Shown here: piece after piece, positions 1 to 7,727 of the stretch | Layout: each line of letters starts with the position of its first letter | Numbering within the stretch: position 1 is the first letter of the stretch | From: an uncultured Hyphomicrobiales bacterium | Lineage (GTDB): Bacteria; Pseudomonadota; Alphaproteobacteria; Rhizobiales; Xanthobacteraceae | Assembly (NCBI GenBank): GCA_903929045.1 | Contig: CAIYTE010000033.1 | Span: forward strand, 1 to 41,667 | Length of the DNA: 41,667 nucleotides | Reading direction: 5' to 3' | Position numbers and translations under genes: made by a program | Notes under the pieces: model-generated | Databases searched by the model: none | What the model was told of the DNA's origin: nothing | What the model saw: the letters and a program-made list of their open reading frames with translations, nothing else

Positions 1-348
1 CCGCAGCCGTTGCACATCGACCGCGAATTCTGCGCCAAGGAGACCGAATGGGGTCAGCCGCTGATGAACTCGCTGTTCACCCTCGGCCTCATGATCGGTA
101 TTTCGGTGACGGATCTCACCGTCGGCACCACCATCGCCAATCTCGGCATGGTCGACACCAAGTTCCCGCATCCTTTGTTCGAGAACGACACCGTGCATTG
201 CACGACGGAGATCATCGGCAAGCGCGAGTCGAAGTCGCGGCCCAACGCCGGCATCGTCGAGCTGCACCACCGCGCCTATAATCAGGACAACAAGCTGGTC
301 GCCGAATGCCGCCGGCAGGCCTTCATCCTGAAGCAGCCGAAGGCTTAA
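1..348 (+). CDS. MaoC-like hot-dog dehydratase, C-terminal part (5' end outside window)
   Basis: The frame is open from base 1 and ends at TAA 346-348, so only about 115 C-terminal residues are visible. The segment NSLFTLGLMIGISVTDLTVGT, followed by FPHPLFENDTVHCTTEIIGKR and a closing beta-rich part, matches the second half of MaoC/hot-dog enoyl-CoA hydratase-like proteins. In these, the central helix is followed by strands that form the acyl-CoA tunnel. The catalytic Asp/His region would lie upstream of the window, so activity cannot be judged. In aromatic or acyl-CoA clusters such proteins usually hydrate an enoyl-CoA or mesaconyl-type thioester; the substrate here is unknown. It converges on the next gene with only 3 bases between the stop codons, leaving no room for a terminator. 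Confidence 0.8.
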   Translation, partial: PQPLHIDREFCAKETEWGQPLMNSLFTLGLMIGISVTDLTVGTTIANLGMVDTKFPHPLFENDTVHCTTEIIGKRESKSRPNAGIVELHHRAYNQDNKLVAECRRQAFILKQPKA

Positions 349-351
349 GGC

Positions 352-1956
352 TCACGCGCCGCGGACGCGATCGATCACAGCGGTCGCGTCCGCCGCGCTG
401 TCGCCGTGCCAGACGATGTGCTGGTCGGGACGCACCAGCACGAGCGTGCTGACATAGGGCGAGCCCGCGCCCGGCGTCATCGGCAAGACTCCCAGCGGAA
501 CGCCGCGTTGCTTCGCCGCCTCGGCAAAAGCCGCAGCGCCGTCCGGCGCGCCGAAATCCAGCAGCGTGAATCCCTTGCCGAAGGCATCGAACAGCGAGCG
601 GTCCTTGCCGAGCCAGACATGCGGCGCGCGGGCGCCGGGGCGATCGAGCGGCACGTAGTTCTGGGCGTCGTCCGGCGGCGCCGGTGAGTTATCCGCGACG
701 ATCACCGGCGAATTTTCATAACGCTCCCCAAGCTGGAGGCCGACCGTGCGGTACTGCGGCCGGTCTTCGACCACGGCGCGCGCACCGAGCGCGGCGCGGA
801 TCGCGGCGGCTTGCGACGTGTCGGCTTCGAAATCCGGCGGCGTTTCCCAACCGTCCATCACGGCCGCGCAGCGCACACCGAGCTGCGAATTGCGCACGCC
901 GATCGGGCGTCGTTCGGGCTCGTAACTCTCCGTGAGATGCGGTCCGCCCCAACCGTCATGCACGGCGGCGAGCTTCCACGTCAGGTTCATGACGTCGCCG
1001 ATACCGGTGTTCATGCCGAGACCGCCGAGCGGCGTGAACAGATGCGCGGCGTCGCCGGCAAGAAACACCGGCCCAGACTGATAATGCTCGGCGACCAAAG
1101 CCAGACCGCCGGTCCACGGGCCGCCGGAGAGGATTTCAAAATCGACGGTGTCGTCGCCGATCAATTTACGCACGATGTCGCGCGGATCGACGCTCTTGGC
1201 ATCGATGCCGGCCGGCACCTGATAATGCACGACCCATTTCTCGCGGCCGTCCTGCGCATAGAACATCGCGCGCATGTCCGGATTGACGATCCAGGTCATG
1301 TGCGACGGGCGGCGACCGCTCGCCGCATTCAGCCTCGGCGCGCGAATGAAATAGGACAGCATGGTGCCGCCCATGAAGGCGCGCGGCACCGCGCCGTCTT
1401 CGCCGATCATGCCAAAGCCGAGCGTGCGGCGAATGATGCTGCTGGCGCCATCGGCGCCGAGCATGAAACGGGCGCGCACGGTGCGCTGCTCGCCGGAGGC
1501 GACGTCGGCGATGTTCGCGGTGACGCCGGCGTCGTCCGACGTGAAAGACACCAGCTTCCAGCCGAACATGACCTGCGCCTGCGGTTTGCTCTCCGCGATC
1601 TGCCGCAAGGTCTTTTCCAGCACGATCTGCGAGATGGTGGCCGGCACTTCCGGCGTCGGCCAGTCGGCATAGGCGCGCGGCAAGCGGCCGAATTCGTAGC
1701 CGCAATAGCGCGTGACGTAAGCGCTGGCGCGTTCGAGTTCGTCCGGCAGAGCTTCGGAGCGCAAATCCCGCGCAATACCGAGGCGGCGGAAATGCTCCAT
1801 CGACCGCGTATTGGTCGTGTTGCACTTCGGATGCGTCGCGGTTTCGGTATTCGCCGTGACCAGAATATGCGGCACGCCGCGCCAGGACAGATCGATCGAC
1901 GCCGACAGGCCGACGGGACCGCCGCCGACGACAAGGACAAATGTTTCCATCGTCAT
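352..1956 (-). CDS. FAD-dependent aromatic hydroxylase (PheA/TfdB/MhpA-like)
   Basis: This 534-residue protein has the layout of class A flavoprotein hydroxylases, which use NAD(P)H and O2 to hydroxylate an aromatic ring in the cytoplasm. The dinucleotide motif GGGPVG is at residues 11-16, the DG motif at 169-170 (GADGASS), and the FAD ribityl GD motif at 301-302 in GDAAHLFTPLGGLGMNTG. Residues from about 400 onward form the thioredoxin-like tail typical of phenol hydroxylase/MhpA relatives. It is the last gene of the leftward operon, 3 bases after the Bug-type gene. A second ATG at 1950 has a better-spaced GAAG and may be the true start. The substrate is probably a phenolic or aromatic acid, but the sequence does not say which. 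The family call is firm and the substrate is open. Confidence 0.9.
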   Translation of the reverse strand: MTMETFVLVVGGGPVGLSASIDLSWRGVPHILVTANTETATHPKCNTTNTRSMEHFRRLGIARDLRSEALPDELERASAYVTRYCGYEFGRLPRAYADWPTPEVPATISQIVLEKTLRQIAESKPQAQVMFGWKLVSFTSDDAGVTANIADVASGEQRTVRARFMLGADGASSIIRRTLGFGMIGEDGAVPRAFMGGTMLSYFIRAPRLNAASGRRPSHMTWIVNPDMRAMFYAQDGREKWVVHYQVPAGIDAKSVDPRDIVRKLIGDDTVDFEILSGGPWTGGLALVAEHYQSGPVFLAGDAAHLFTPLGGLGMNTGIGDVMNLTWKLAAVHDGWGGPHLTESYEPERRPIGVRNSQLGVRCAAVMDGWETPPDFEADTSQAAAIRAALGARAVVEDRPQYRTVGLQLGERYENSPVIVADNSPAPPDDAQNYVPLDRPGARAPHVWLGKDRSLFDAFGKGFTLLDFGAPDGAAAFAEAAKQRGVPLGVLPMTPGAGSPYVSTLVLVRPDQHIVWHGDSAADATAVIDRVRGA

Positions 1957-1959
1957 TCT

Positions 1960-2922
1960 TCAGTCGATCTTGATCTGCGCCTTGTCGGCGAGGTCTTTCC
2001 AGAGCTTGAGCGAGGCGCTGATCGACGCCTGAAACTGCTCCGGCGTTTCGGTGCTGCCGACCGAGCCGAGCTGGTCGAGCGCGGAGACGATGTTCGGCGT
2101 CTTCAGCGCGGCGACGACTTCCTTGTGCAGCTGATCGACGATCGGCGACGGCGTGTTGGCGGGCGCCAGAATGCCGAAGAAGCTGGTGACGACGAAGTCC
2201 GGCACGCCTGCTTCGACCATCGTCGGCAGATCCGGCAGAGCGGATTGCCGCGCCGCGCTGGTGACGGCCAAGGCGCGCATCTTGCCGGCGGCGATCTGCG
2301 GCCGCGTGACGGCGACATTGTCGATGCCGAAATCCGCCTGCGCCGACATGATCGCGGTCATCGCTTCGCCGCCGCTCTTGTACTGGATGATGGCGAAGTC
2401 GGTGCCGGTCTTGTTCTTGAAGAGTTCGCCAGACAGATGCGTGATGTTGCCGACGCCCGCCGCGGCGTAATTGAGCTTGCCGGGATTGGCCTTCGCATAA
2501 GCAATGAGTTCGGCGACGTTCTTGACCGGGAGATCGGGACGCACCACCAGCACCTGGTAGGAATCCATGATCTTCGCGATCGGCTTGAAGTCCTTGACCG
2601 GATCGTAGTCGGGCTTTTTCACCACCGCCGGAATATTGGCGAGCGTCGCCGTATTGCCGACGAACAGAGTGTAACCATCCGGCGCCGCGGTTGCGACGGC
2701 GCGCGCGCCGATAGCGCCACCGGCGCCACCCTTGTTCTCGATAATGAAGGGTTGGCCCATCGTTGCTTGCAGCGCATTGGCGATCAGCCGTCCGAGCAGA
2801 TCGGTCGGACCGGCAGGCCCTGCCGGCACGACGATCTTGACGACGTGGTTCGGATAATTCTGCGCCTGTGCCGGGACGAGCGACGCGGCGGCAAGCAGGA
2901 GGCCGAGAACGATCTTGTTCAT
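1960..2922 (-). CDS. Bug/TctC-family periplasmic solute-binding protein
   Basis: The protein has 320 residues and begins with a clear Sec signal peptide (MNKIVLGLLLAAASLVPAQA, cleavage near residue 20). The mature N-terminus, NYPNHVVKIVVPAGPAGPTD, is the hallmark of the Bug (Bordetella uptake gene) family. This family binds carboxylates, often for TctAB-type tripartite tricarboxylate transporters. VGNTATLANIP and GELFKNKTGTDFAIIQYKSG are further family landmarks. No tctA or tctB lies in the window, so this is an orphan binding protein, as is common for Bug proteins in alpha- and betaproteobacteria. It starts 18 bases after the SDR stop and is probably co-transcribed with it. It may deliver an aromatic or carboxylate ligand or act as a sensor; the ligand is unknown. 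Confidence 0.92.
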   Translation of the reverse strand: MNKIVLGLLLAAASLVPAQAQNYPNHVVKIVVPAGPAGPTDLLGRLIANALQATMGQPFIIENKGGAGGAIGARAVATAAPDGYTLFVGNTATLANIPAVVKKPDYDPVKDFKPIAKIMDSYQVLVVRPDLPVKNVAELIAYAKANPGKLNYAAAGVGNITHLSGELFKNKTGTDFAIIQYKSGGEAMTAIMSAQADFGIDNVAVTRPQIAAGKMRALAVTSAARQSALPDLPTMVEAGVPDFVVTSFFGILAPANTPSPIVDQLHKEVVAALKTPNIVSALDQLGSVGSTETPEQFQASISASLKLWKDLADKAQIKID

Positions 2923-2940
2923 GATGCTGCGCCCCGGTTT

Positions 2941-3720
2941 TCAGACCAGCGCCGGATAGGAGCCGCCGTCGAGATGGACGTTCTGGCCGGACATGAAGCC
3001 GGCGAGGTTGCTGCAGATGAAAGCGCAGGTGGCGCCGAATTCCTTCGGGTCGCCCAGCCGGCGCGCGGCGATCGACAGCAACTGCTTTTCGCGCGCGACT
3101 TCATAGGTGATGTTCTCGCGCACCATCGCCGCTTTCGCCATCTGATGCTGGCGGTCGGTGTCGAAACGCTCCGGCAGCAGATTGTTGATCGTCACGTTGA
3201 AGCGCGCGACGTCGAGCGAGATGCCCTTCACCGCAGCGCTGAGGCCCGCGCGCGCGCCGGACGACAATGTCATATGCGGGCGTGGCGTCGTCACCATCGC
3301 CGAGGTGATGTTGACGATGCGGCCGAACTTGCGCTCCTTCATCGTCGGCAGCACGGCGCGGATCAGCATCAGCGGCGCGATCATGTTGGCTTCGATCGCC
3401 GTCATCCATTTATCGCGGTCGTGATCGCCGAAATTGCCCGGCGCCGGACCCGCATTGTTGTTGATGAGAATGTCGGGCGTGGCGCAGGCCGCGAGCAACT
3501 TCGCCTGGCCTTCCGCCGTCGTCACGTCGGCCGCGACCGCCGTCACAGTGCCGCGTGCGGTCTTGCGCAATTCGTCGGCGCTCTTGTCGAGCTTGTCCTG
3601 TTTGCGGCCGTTGACGATGACGTTGACGCCTTCGTCGGCCAGCGCGCGTGCGCAGGCGAGGCCCAGCCCCTGGCTCGATCCACAGACGATGGCGGTGCGC
3701 CCTTCGATGCCGAGATTCAT
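2941..3720 (-). CDS. SDR-family protein lacking the usual Tyr-x3-Lys pair
   Basis: This 259-residue Rossmann protein has the classical SDR cofactor loop (CGSSQGLG, residues 13-20), the NNAG stretch at 88-91, and Ser140 in the strand ITSA. Where classical SDRs have Tyr-x3-Lys, this protein reads SSGAR, with Ser153 and Arg157. The normal proton-relay pair therefore appears to be missing. The C-terminus (GQNVHLDGGSYPALV) is ordinary for the family. The ATG at 3720 is chosen because GGGGAAG precedes it at good spacing; the frame stays open upstream to 3768 without a ribosome site. It is the first gene of the leftward operon and faces the TRAP operon across a shared control region. The fold is certain, but whether it is a dehydrogenase is doubtful. 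Confidence 0.88.
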   Translation of the reverse strand: MNLGIEGRTAIVCGSSQGLGLACARALADEGVNVIVNGRKQDKLDKSADELRKTARGTVTAVAADVTTAEGQAKLLAACATPDILINNNAGPAPGNFGDHDRDKWMTAIEANMIAPLMLIRAVLPTMKERKFGRIVNITSAMVTTPRPHMTLSSGARAGLSAAVKGISLDVARFNVTINNLLPERFDTDRQHQMAKAAMVRENITYEVAREKQLLSIAARRLGDPKEFGATCAFICSNLAGFMSGQNVHLDGGSYPALV

Positions 3721-3763
3721 ATTTCTTCCCCGTCGTTTAGCTGCTGTTTCAGCATGCGGTACA

Positions 3764-3804
3764 ATCATCGATTATACTAGAGAAATTTCTTGATAATCGA
3801 TTAT
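3764..3804. promoter_or_regulatory. Divergent operator: two ATAATCGATTAT-type palindromes around AGAAATTTCT
   Basis: Bases 3793-3804 form the perfect palindrome ATAATCGATTAT. Bases 3764-3775 (ATCATCGATTAT) are the same motif with 10 of 12 positions symmetric. The two centres lie 29 bp apart, close to three helical turns. Between them, AGAAATTTCT (3781-3790) is a third, perfect palindrome. The block lies between the SDR gene and the TRAP operon, which diverge. The likely binder is the FCD-type GntR protein encoded at 7728-8426 in the rightward operon; that assignment is inference. Confidence 0.65.
3771..3776 (-). promoter_or_regulatory. Candidate -10 box of the leftward SDR operon
   Basis: On the minus strand these bases read TATAAT, a perfect sigma-70 -10 hexamer about 50 bases upstream of the SDR ATG. 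No strong -35 box is seen at 16-18 bp. The hexamer overlaps the imperfect palindrome 3764-3775, so a bound regulator would cover it. Confidence 0.5.
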
Positions 3805-3885
3805 TTCTCCTCCACGGTATTGGCAATGCCGCCGGCCCGCAAGGCCGTGAGACGGCGCACCCAAGGGACCAAGGGAGGAATTTCG

Positions 3886-4893
3886 ATGAAGAGGATTTTC
3901 GCACTCGCGCTGCTGGCGCTGGCCACCGTCGCGCCGAACGCCGTCAATGCGCAACCGGTCACGCTGAAGCTCGCCTTCTTCGCCAACGACACCGAGGTGA
4001 ATTACGCCAAGGCGATCAAGTTCTGGGTTGAGGCTGTGAACGCCGATCCGAGCGGCGCGGTGAAGATCGAGGCCTATCCGAACGGCGCGCTCGGCAAGGC
4101 GCTGCCGGCGCAGCCGCAGATGATCCTCGACGGCGTCGCCGACATCGCCTTCGTCAATCCGGCGCTGGTGCCGGGCCGCTTCCCCGACGATCAGGTGTTC
4201 GAACTGCCGGGCCTCGTCGGCAACATCAAGGAAGGCGTGCAGCTCTATCAGGCGCTGCAGAAAGCCAACCTGCTGCGCGGCTATTCCGACTATTTCGTCG
4301 TCGGCTCGTTCATGAACGCCAACGCGCATGTGTTCTCGCGCAAGCCGATCAAGTCGGTCGCCGACCTCAAGGGCATGAAGGTGCGCATCAGCGGCGCCGT
4401 CATCGGCCAGACGGTGAAGGAGCTCGGCGTCGTGCCGGTGCTGATGCCGCCGAACGAAGTCGTCGAGGCCATGGGCCGCGGCACCATCGACGCCACGACC
4501 ACTGTGCCGGCCGCCGTTGTCGATTTCGGCATCGACCGCGTCACCAGCCACGACTACCTGATCCAGCTCGGCACCAATCCCTTCGCCGTGCTGATGAACA
4601 AGCAGAAATACGACTCGCTGCCGCAGGCGGCGAAGGACGTCATCAACAAGTACTCGCCCGGCTGGCTCAGCGATCTCTACGTCAAGAACCTCAGCGCCTA
4701 TAATGGCGAGGTCATCGACCAGTTCAAGGCCGACAAGAAGCGCACCGTCGTGACGCCCGCCGATGCCGACCTGCCGGCGATCAAGGCCGCGTCGGAGAAG
4801 GTCACGGCCGAGTGGGCCGCCAAGTCTCCGGAAAACGCGAAGCTGCTGGCCAAGGCGCGCGAACTGCTCGCCGAAATCCGGGCCAAGAAGTGA
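3886..4893 (+). CDS. TRAP transporter periplasmic binding protein (DctP family)
   Basis: This 335-residue protein has a Sec signal peptide (MKRIFALALLALATVAPNAVNA). The body is typical of DctP: LKLAFFANDTEVNYAKAIKFW near the N-terminus, and KVRISGAVIGQTVKELGVVPV carrying the Arg that usually pairs with a ligand carboxylate. MGRGTIDATTTVPAAV follows. The ATG at 3886 has an excellent AGGGAGGAA site at 3872-3880. The binding protein captures a carboxylated ligand in the periplasm for sodium-coupled uptake by the DctQM membrane pair encoded directly downstream. Its stop overlaps the next start (GTGA). The surrounding hydroxylase and ring-cleavage genes suggest an aromatic acid ligand, but the sequence does not prove it. 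Confidence 0.93.
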   Translation: MKRIFALALLALATVAPNAVNAQPVTLKLAFFANDTEVNYAKAIKFWVEAVNADPSGAVKIEAYPNGALGKALPAQPQMILDGVADIAFVNPALVPGRFPDDQVFELPGLVGNIKEGVQLYQALQKANLLRGYSDYFVVGSFMNANAHVFSRKPIKSVADLKGMKVRISGAVIGQTVKELGVVPVLMPPNEVVEAMGRGTIDATTTVPAAVVDFGIDRVTSHDYLIQLGTNPFAVLMNKQKYDSLPQAAKDVINKYSPGWLSDLYVKNLSAYNGEVIDQFKADKKRTVVTPADADLPAIKAASEKVTAEWAAKSPENAKLLAKARELLAEIRAKK

Positions 4894-5399
4894 AATCGAT
4901 CGAGAAAATCTTCACCGGCGCGGCGAATACCCTCGCCGTCGCCGGATTGACGGTGCTGCTGGCGCTCGCGGTCTGCACCTTGTTCGACGGGCTGCTGCGG
5001 GCGCTCGCCAACTATCCCCTAGATTTCGTCCGTGAGATCGGCGACCTCATTGCCGCCATCTGCGGCGCCTGTTGCCTGCCGATCGTTCTGCTGCACAAGA
5101 ACAACATCGTGCTGCGCACCTTCGAAAACCTGCTGCCGCCGTTGGGCGCGCGCCTCTTCGACATTGTCGCCGACATTCTGATGACCATCGTGATGGCCGT
5201 CATGGCGTGGCAATTCTGGCTGTTCGGCCTCAAGACCAAGGCGGCCAACGACGTCACCTGGCTGATGAACGTGCCGAAGGCGCCGTTCTGGTTCGCGGTC
5301 GACGGCGTGCTGTGGGTCTGCGTGCTGGTGCAGGCTTTCGTCATGGTCCAGACCATGACGGGCAAATCGATGCGGCACGACACGGAGATTCCGCTGTGA
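4890..5399 (+). CDS. TRAP transporter small permease (DctQ family)
   Basis: This 169-residue membrane protein has four hydrophobic segments, the usual architecture of DctQ subunits. The first is NTLAVAGLTVLLALAVCTLF near the N-terminus, and the last is FWFAVDGVLWVCVLVQAFVM near residue 150. It starts at GTG 4890, overlapping the dctP stop by 4 bases, which indicates translational coupling. The FVREIGDLIAAICGACCLP segment is typical of the region that contacts the large subunit. Its role is structural within the TRAP complex in the inner membrane. Confidence 0.9.
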   Translation: MKSIEKIFTGAANTLAVAGLTVLLALAVCTLFDGLLRALANYPLDFVREIGDLIAAICGACCLPIVLLHKNNIVLRTFENLLPPLGARLFDIVADILMTIVMAVMAWQFWLFGLKTKAANDVTWLMNVPKAPFWFAVDGVLWVCVLVQAFVMVQTMTGKSMRHDTEIPL

Positions 5400-6700
5400 C
5401 CGCCACCACCATCGGCATCGTCGGCATCATCGCGCTGTTTGCGCTGGTGGTCGTGCACGTCCCGCTCGCCTTCGGCATGATCGTCGTCGGCATCGTCGCC
5501 TTCGCGGTGCAGACCAGCTGGGGACCGGCGCTGACCTTCCTCGCCAGCGAACCGTCGCAGGTGCTCGGCAGCATGGATCTCGCCGCCGTGCCGCTGTTCC
5601 TGATGATGGGCGCGTTCGTCAACGTCTCCGGCTTTTCCAAGGATCTCTATACAGCCGCAGCCGCCCTGCTCGGCCACCGCCGCGGTGGCCTGTCCTACGC
5701 GACCATCGGCGGCAGCGCCGCCTTCGGCGCGATCTGCGGTTCGTCGCCCGCGACCGTCGCGACTTTCACGCGCGTGGCGCTGCCGGAAATGCTGGCGCGC
5801 AACTATTCGCCGAGCTTCTCCGGTGCGACCATCGCCGCCGGCGGCGCGCTGAAATCGCTGATCCCGCCGTCACTGAGCATGATCCTCTATTGCGTCGTGG
5901 CGCGGACCTATATTTTCGACGTGTTCATCGCCGCCGTCGTGCCGGCGCTGATCACCATCGCTGCCAACATCATCGCCATCACGCTCGTCGTGCGCATGAA
6001 CCCGGCGATCGCGCCGGTGGCGCCGGAAGTGACCCGCGCGGAAAAGCTGATCGCGCTGCGCCGCGCCTCGCCCGCCATCCTGCTGATCGGCGTGATTTTC
6101 ATCGGGCTGTACAGCGGCATTTTCACCGTAAGCGAAGCGGCCTCGGTCGCCGCCGTCGTGTCCTTCGTCTTTGCCTGGATGCGCGGCACCATCACCCGCG
6201 CGAATTTCGCGCTCGGCATGCGCGACACGGCGTTGACCGCCGGCATGATCTATTTCGTGCTGATCGGCTCGTCGGTCTTCACCTATTTCATCAGCCTGGC
6301 GAAGATCCCCGAACAGCTCATCGAACTGCTCGGCCACGTCAATCTACCGCCGCTCGGCATTATCGTCCTGATGCTCGCCGCCTATCTCGTGCTCGGCGCG
6401 GTGTTCGACGAACTGGCGGCCATGGTGGTGACCCTGCCCTTCGCACTGCCGATCATCGTGCACTTTGGCTATGACCCGGTGTGGTGGGCCATCATCAATG
6501 TCATCATCGTCGAACTCGGCCTCGTCATTCCGCCCATCGGCCTGGTCATCCTGATCCTGCACGCGATGCGGCCGGATATTCCGCTGTACAGACTCTACAA
6601 GAGCATCGTGCCCTTCGTGGTAGCCGACCTCATGGTGCTGGCGTTGCTGACACTGTTTCCGCAACTGGCGCTGTGGTTGCCAACCCTGCTGAAGGGCTGA
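5396..6700 (+). CDS. TRAP transporter large permease (DctM family)
   Basis: This 434-residue protein is strongly hydrophobic throughout, with about a dozen membrane segments, as expected for the ion-coupled transport subunit of a TRAP system. Family landmarks include the early VPLAFGMIVVG, the substrate-site segment GSSPATVATFTRVALPEM, AAGGALKSLIPPSLSMILY, and the late ELGLVIPPIGLVILILHAM. Translation starts at GTG 5396, overlapping the dctQ stop by 4 bases, so dctP, dctQ and dctM form a tightly coupled unit. The next gene follows after 11 bases. The transported ligand is unknown, and the neighbours point to an aromatic carboxylate. Confidence 0.93.
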   Translation: MTATTIGIVGIIALFALVVVHVPLAFGMIVVGIVAFAVQTSWGPALTFLASEPSQVLGSMDLAAVPLFLMMGAFVNVSGFSKDLYTAAAALLGHRRGGLSYATIGGSAAFGAICGSSPATVATFTRVALPEMLARNYSPSFSGATIAAGGALKSLIPPSLSMILYCVVARTYIFDVFIAAVVPALITIAANIIAITLVVRMNPAIAPVAPEVTRAEKLIALRRASPAILLIGVIFIGLYSGIFTVSEAASVAAVVSFVFAWMRGTITRANFALGMRDTALTAGMIYFVLIGSSVFTYFISLAKIPEQLIELLGHVNLPPLGIIVLMLAAYLVLGAVFDELAAMVVTLPFALPIIVHFGYDPVWWAIINVIIVELGLVIPPIGLVILILHAMRPDIPLYRLYKSIVPFVVADLMVLALLTLFPQLALWLPTLLKG

Positions 6701-6711
6701 GAGGACATCCC

Positions 6712-7716
6712 ATGCCGCTTCCCGTCGTCAATCTCGATTCGGCCTTTCGCATCACGCGCACCAGCCACGTCGTGCTGACCGTCAAGGACCTTGCCGCCAG
6801 CAAGAAGTTCTACACGCAGGTCTTCGGCCTGATCGTTTCCGCCGAGGAAGACGACACGCTCTATCTGCGCGGCGTTGAGGAAGCCTGTCATCACAGCCTC
6901 GTGCTGCGCAAAGGCAATGAACCTTCCTGCCTGCGGCTCGGCATGCGCATGCTGACCGAAGGCGACCTCGAGCGCGGCAAGGACTATTTCGATGCCAAGG
7001 GCTGCGCCACGGCCTGGGCCGACGTGCCGCATCAGGGCCGCACGCTGCACGTCACCGATCCGGTCGGCACGCCGATGGAATTCTGCGCCACCATGCCGGT
7101 GATGCCGCGCAAGATCACCGCCTTCTCCGAACATCGCGGCGGCTGCGCGCTGCGGCTCGACCATTATCAGGTGCTGACGACCGACGTGGCCAAGGCCGCG
7201 GCGTTCTATATGGATGCCGGTTTCCACCTCACCGAATACATCGCGCCAAAGGGCACGCTCGACCTGCGCGGCGTGTTCCTGCAACGCAAGGGCAACCCGC
7301 ACGACATCGTGTTCTTCAACGGCACCGGCCCGCGGCTGCACCACTTCGCCTTCCTCACGGCGGAAGTGCAGCAGCTGCTGAAGGCCTGCGACGTCGCCGG
7401 CGAACTCGGCTACGGCACCAAGGTCGAGCGCGGCCCCGGCCGTCATGGTCCGGGACACGCGATGTTCGTCTATTTCCGCGATCCCGACGGCCATCGCGTT
7501 GAACTCTTCAACACCCACTATCAGGTCATGGATATCGAGAACGAGCCGATCGGCTGGGATCCAGCCGATCACAACGTGTCGTTCCCGTGGGGCCTGCCGG
7601 CGCGGGCGCAATGGTTCGACGAAGCCACCGACTTTGCCGGCGCCACCGTCGCCGAGCCGAAAGTGAAGCCGACGCCGATGACGCTGGAGAAATACCTCTC
7701 CAAACCCTCAGCCTGA
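6712..7716 (+). CDS. Type I extradiol ring-cleavage dioxygenase (catechol 2,3-dioxygenase/HpaD-like)
   Basis: This 334-residue protein has the two-domain vicinal-oxygen-chelate layout. The N-terminal domain begins RTSHVVLTVKDLAASKKFY. The catalytic C-terminal domain contains the expected Fe(II) ligand triad: His151 (LDHYQVLTTD), His210 (RLHHFAFLT) and Glu264 (GHRVELF). Their spacing matches homoprotocatechuate and catechol 2,3-dioxygenases. The enzyme should open a catechol-type ring next to the diol in the cytoplasm, giving a hydroxymuconic semialdehyde. The ATG at 6712 follows GAGAGGA. The gene sits between the TRAP permease and the GntR regulator. Downstream meta-pathway hydrolase, hydratase and aldolase genes are not in the window. 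The chemistry is well supported and the exact catechol is not known. Confidence 0.92.
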   Translation: MPLPVVNLDSAFRITRTSHVVLTVKDLAASKKFYTQVFGLIVSAEEDDTLYLRGVEEACHHSLVLRKGNEPSCLRLGMRMLTEGDLERGKDYFDAKGCATAWADVPHQGRTLHVTDPVGTPMEFCATMPVMPRKITAFSEHRGGCALRLDHYQVLTTDVAKAAAFYMDAGFHLTEYIAPKGTLDLRGVFLQRKGNPHDIVFFNGTGPRLHHFAFLTAEVQQLLKACDVAGELGYGTKVERGPGRHGPGHAMFVYFRDPDGHRVELFNTHYQVMDIENEPIGWDPADHNVSFPWGLPARAQWFDEATDFAGATVAEPKVKPTPMTLEKYLSKPSA

Positions 7717-7727
7717 GGTTCAAGCCC

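Noticed and set aside
811-3780. A 989-codon open frame on the plus strand, opposite the hydroxylase, Bug and SDR genes
   Set aside because: It is an antisense shadow of high-GC genes: very Arg/His/Asp-rich, no domain, no ribosome site, and it runs through three well-supported minus-strand genes.
3790-3818. TTGATA as a -35 box for the TRAP operon
   Set aside because: No acceptable -10 hexamer lies 16-19 bases downstream.
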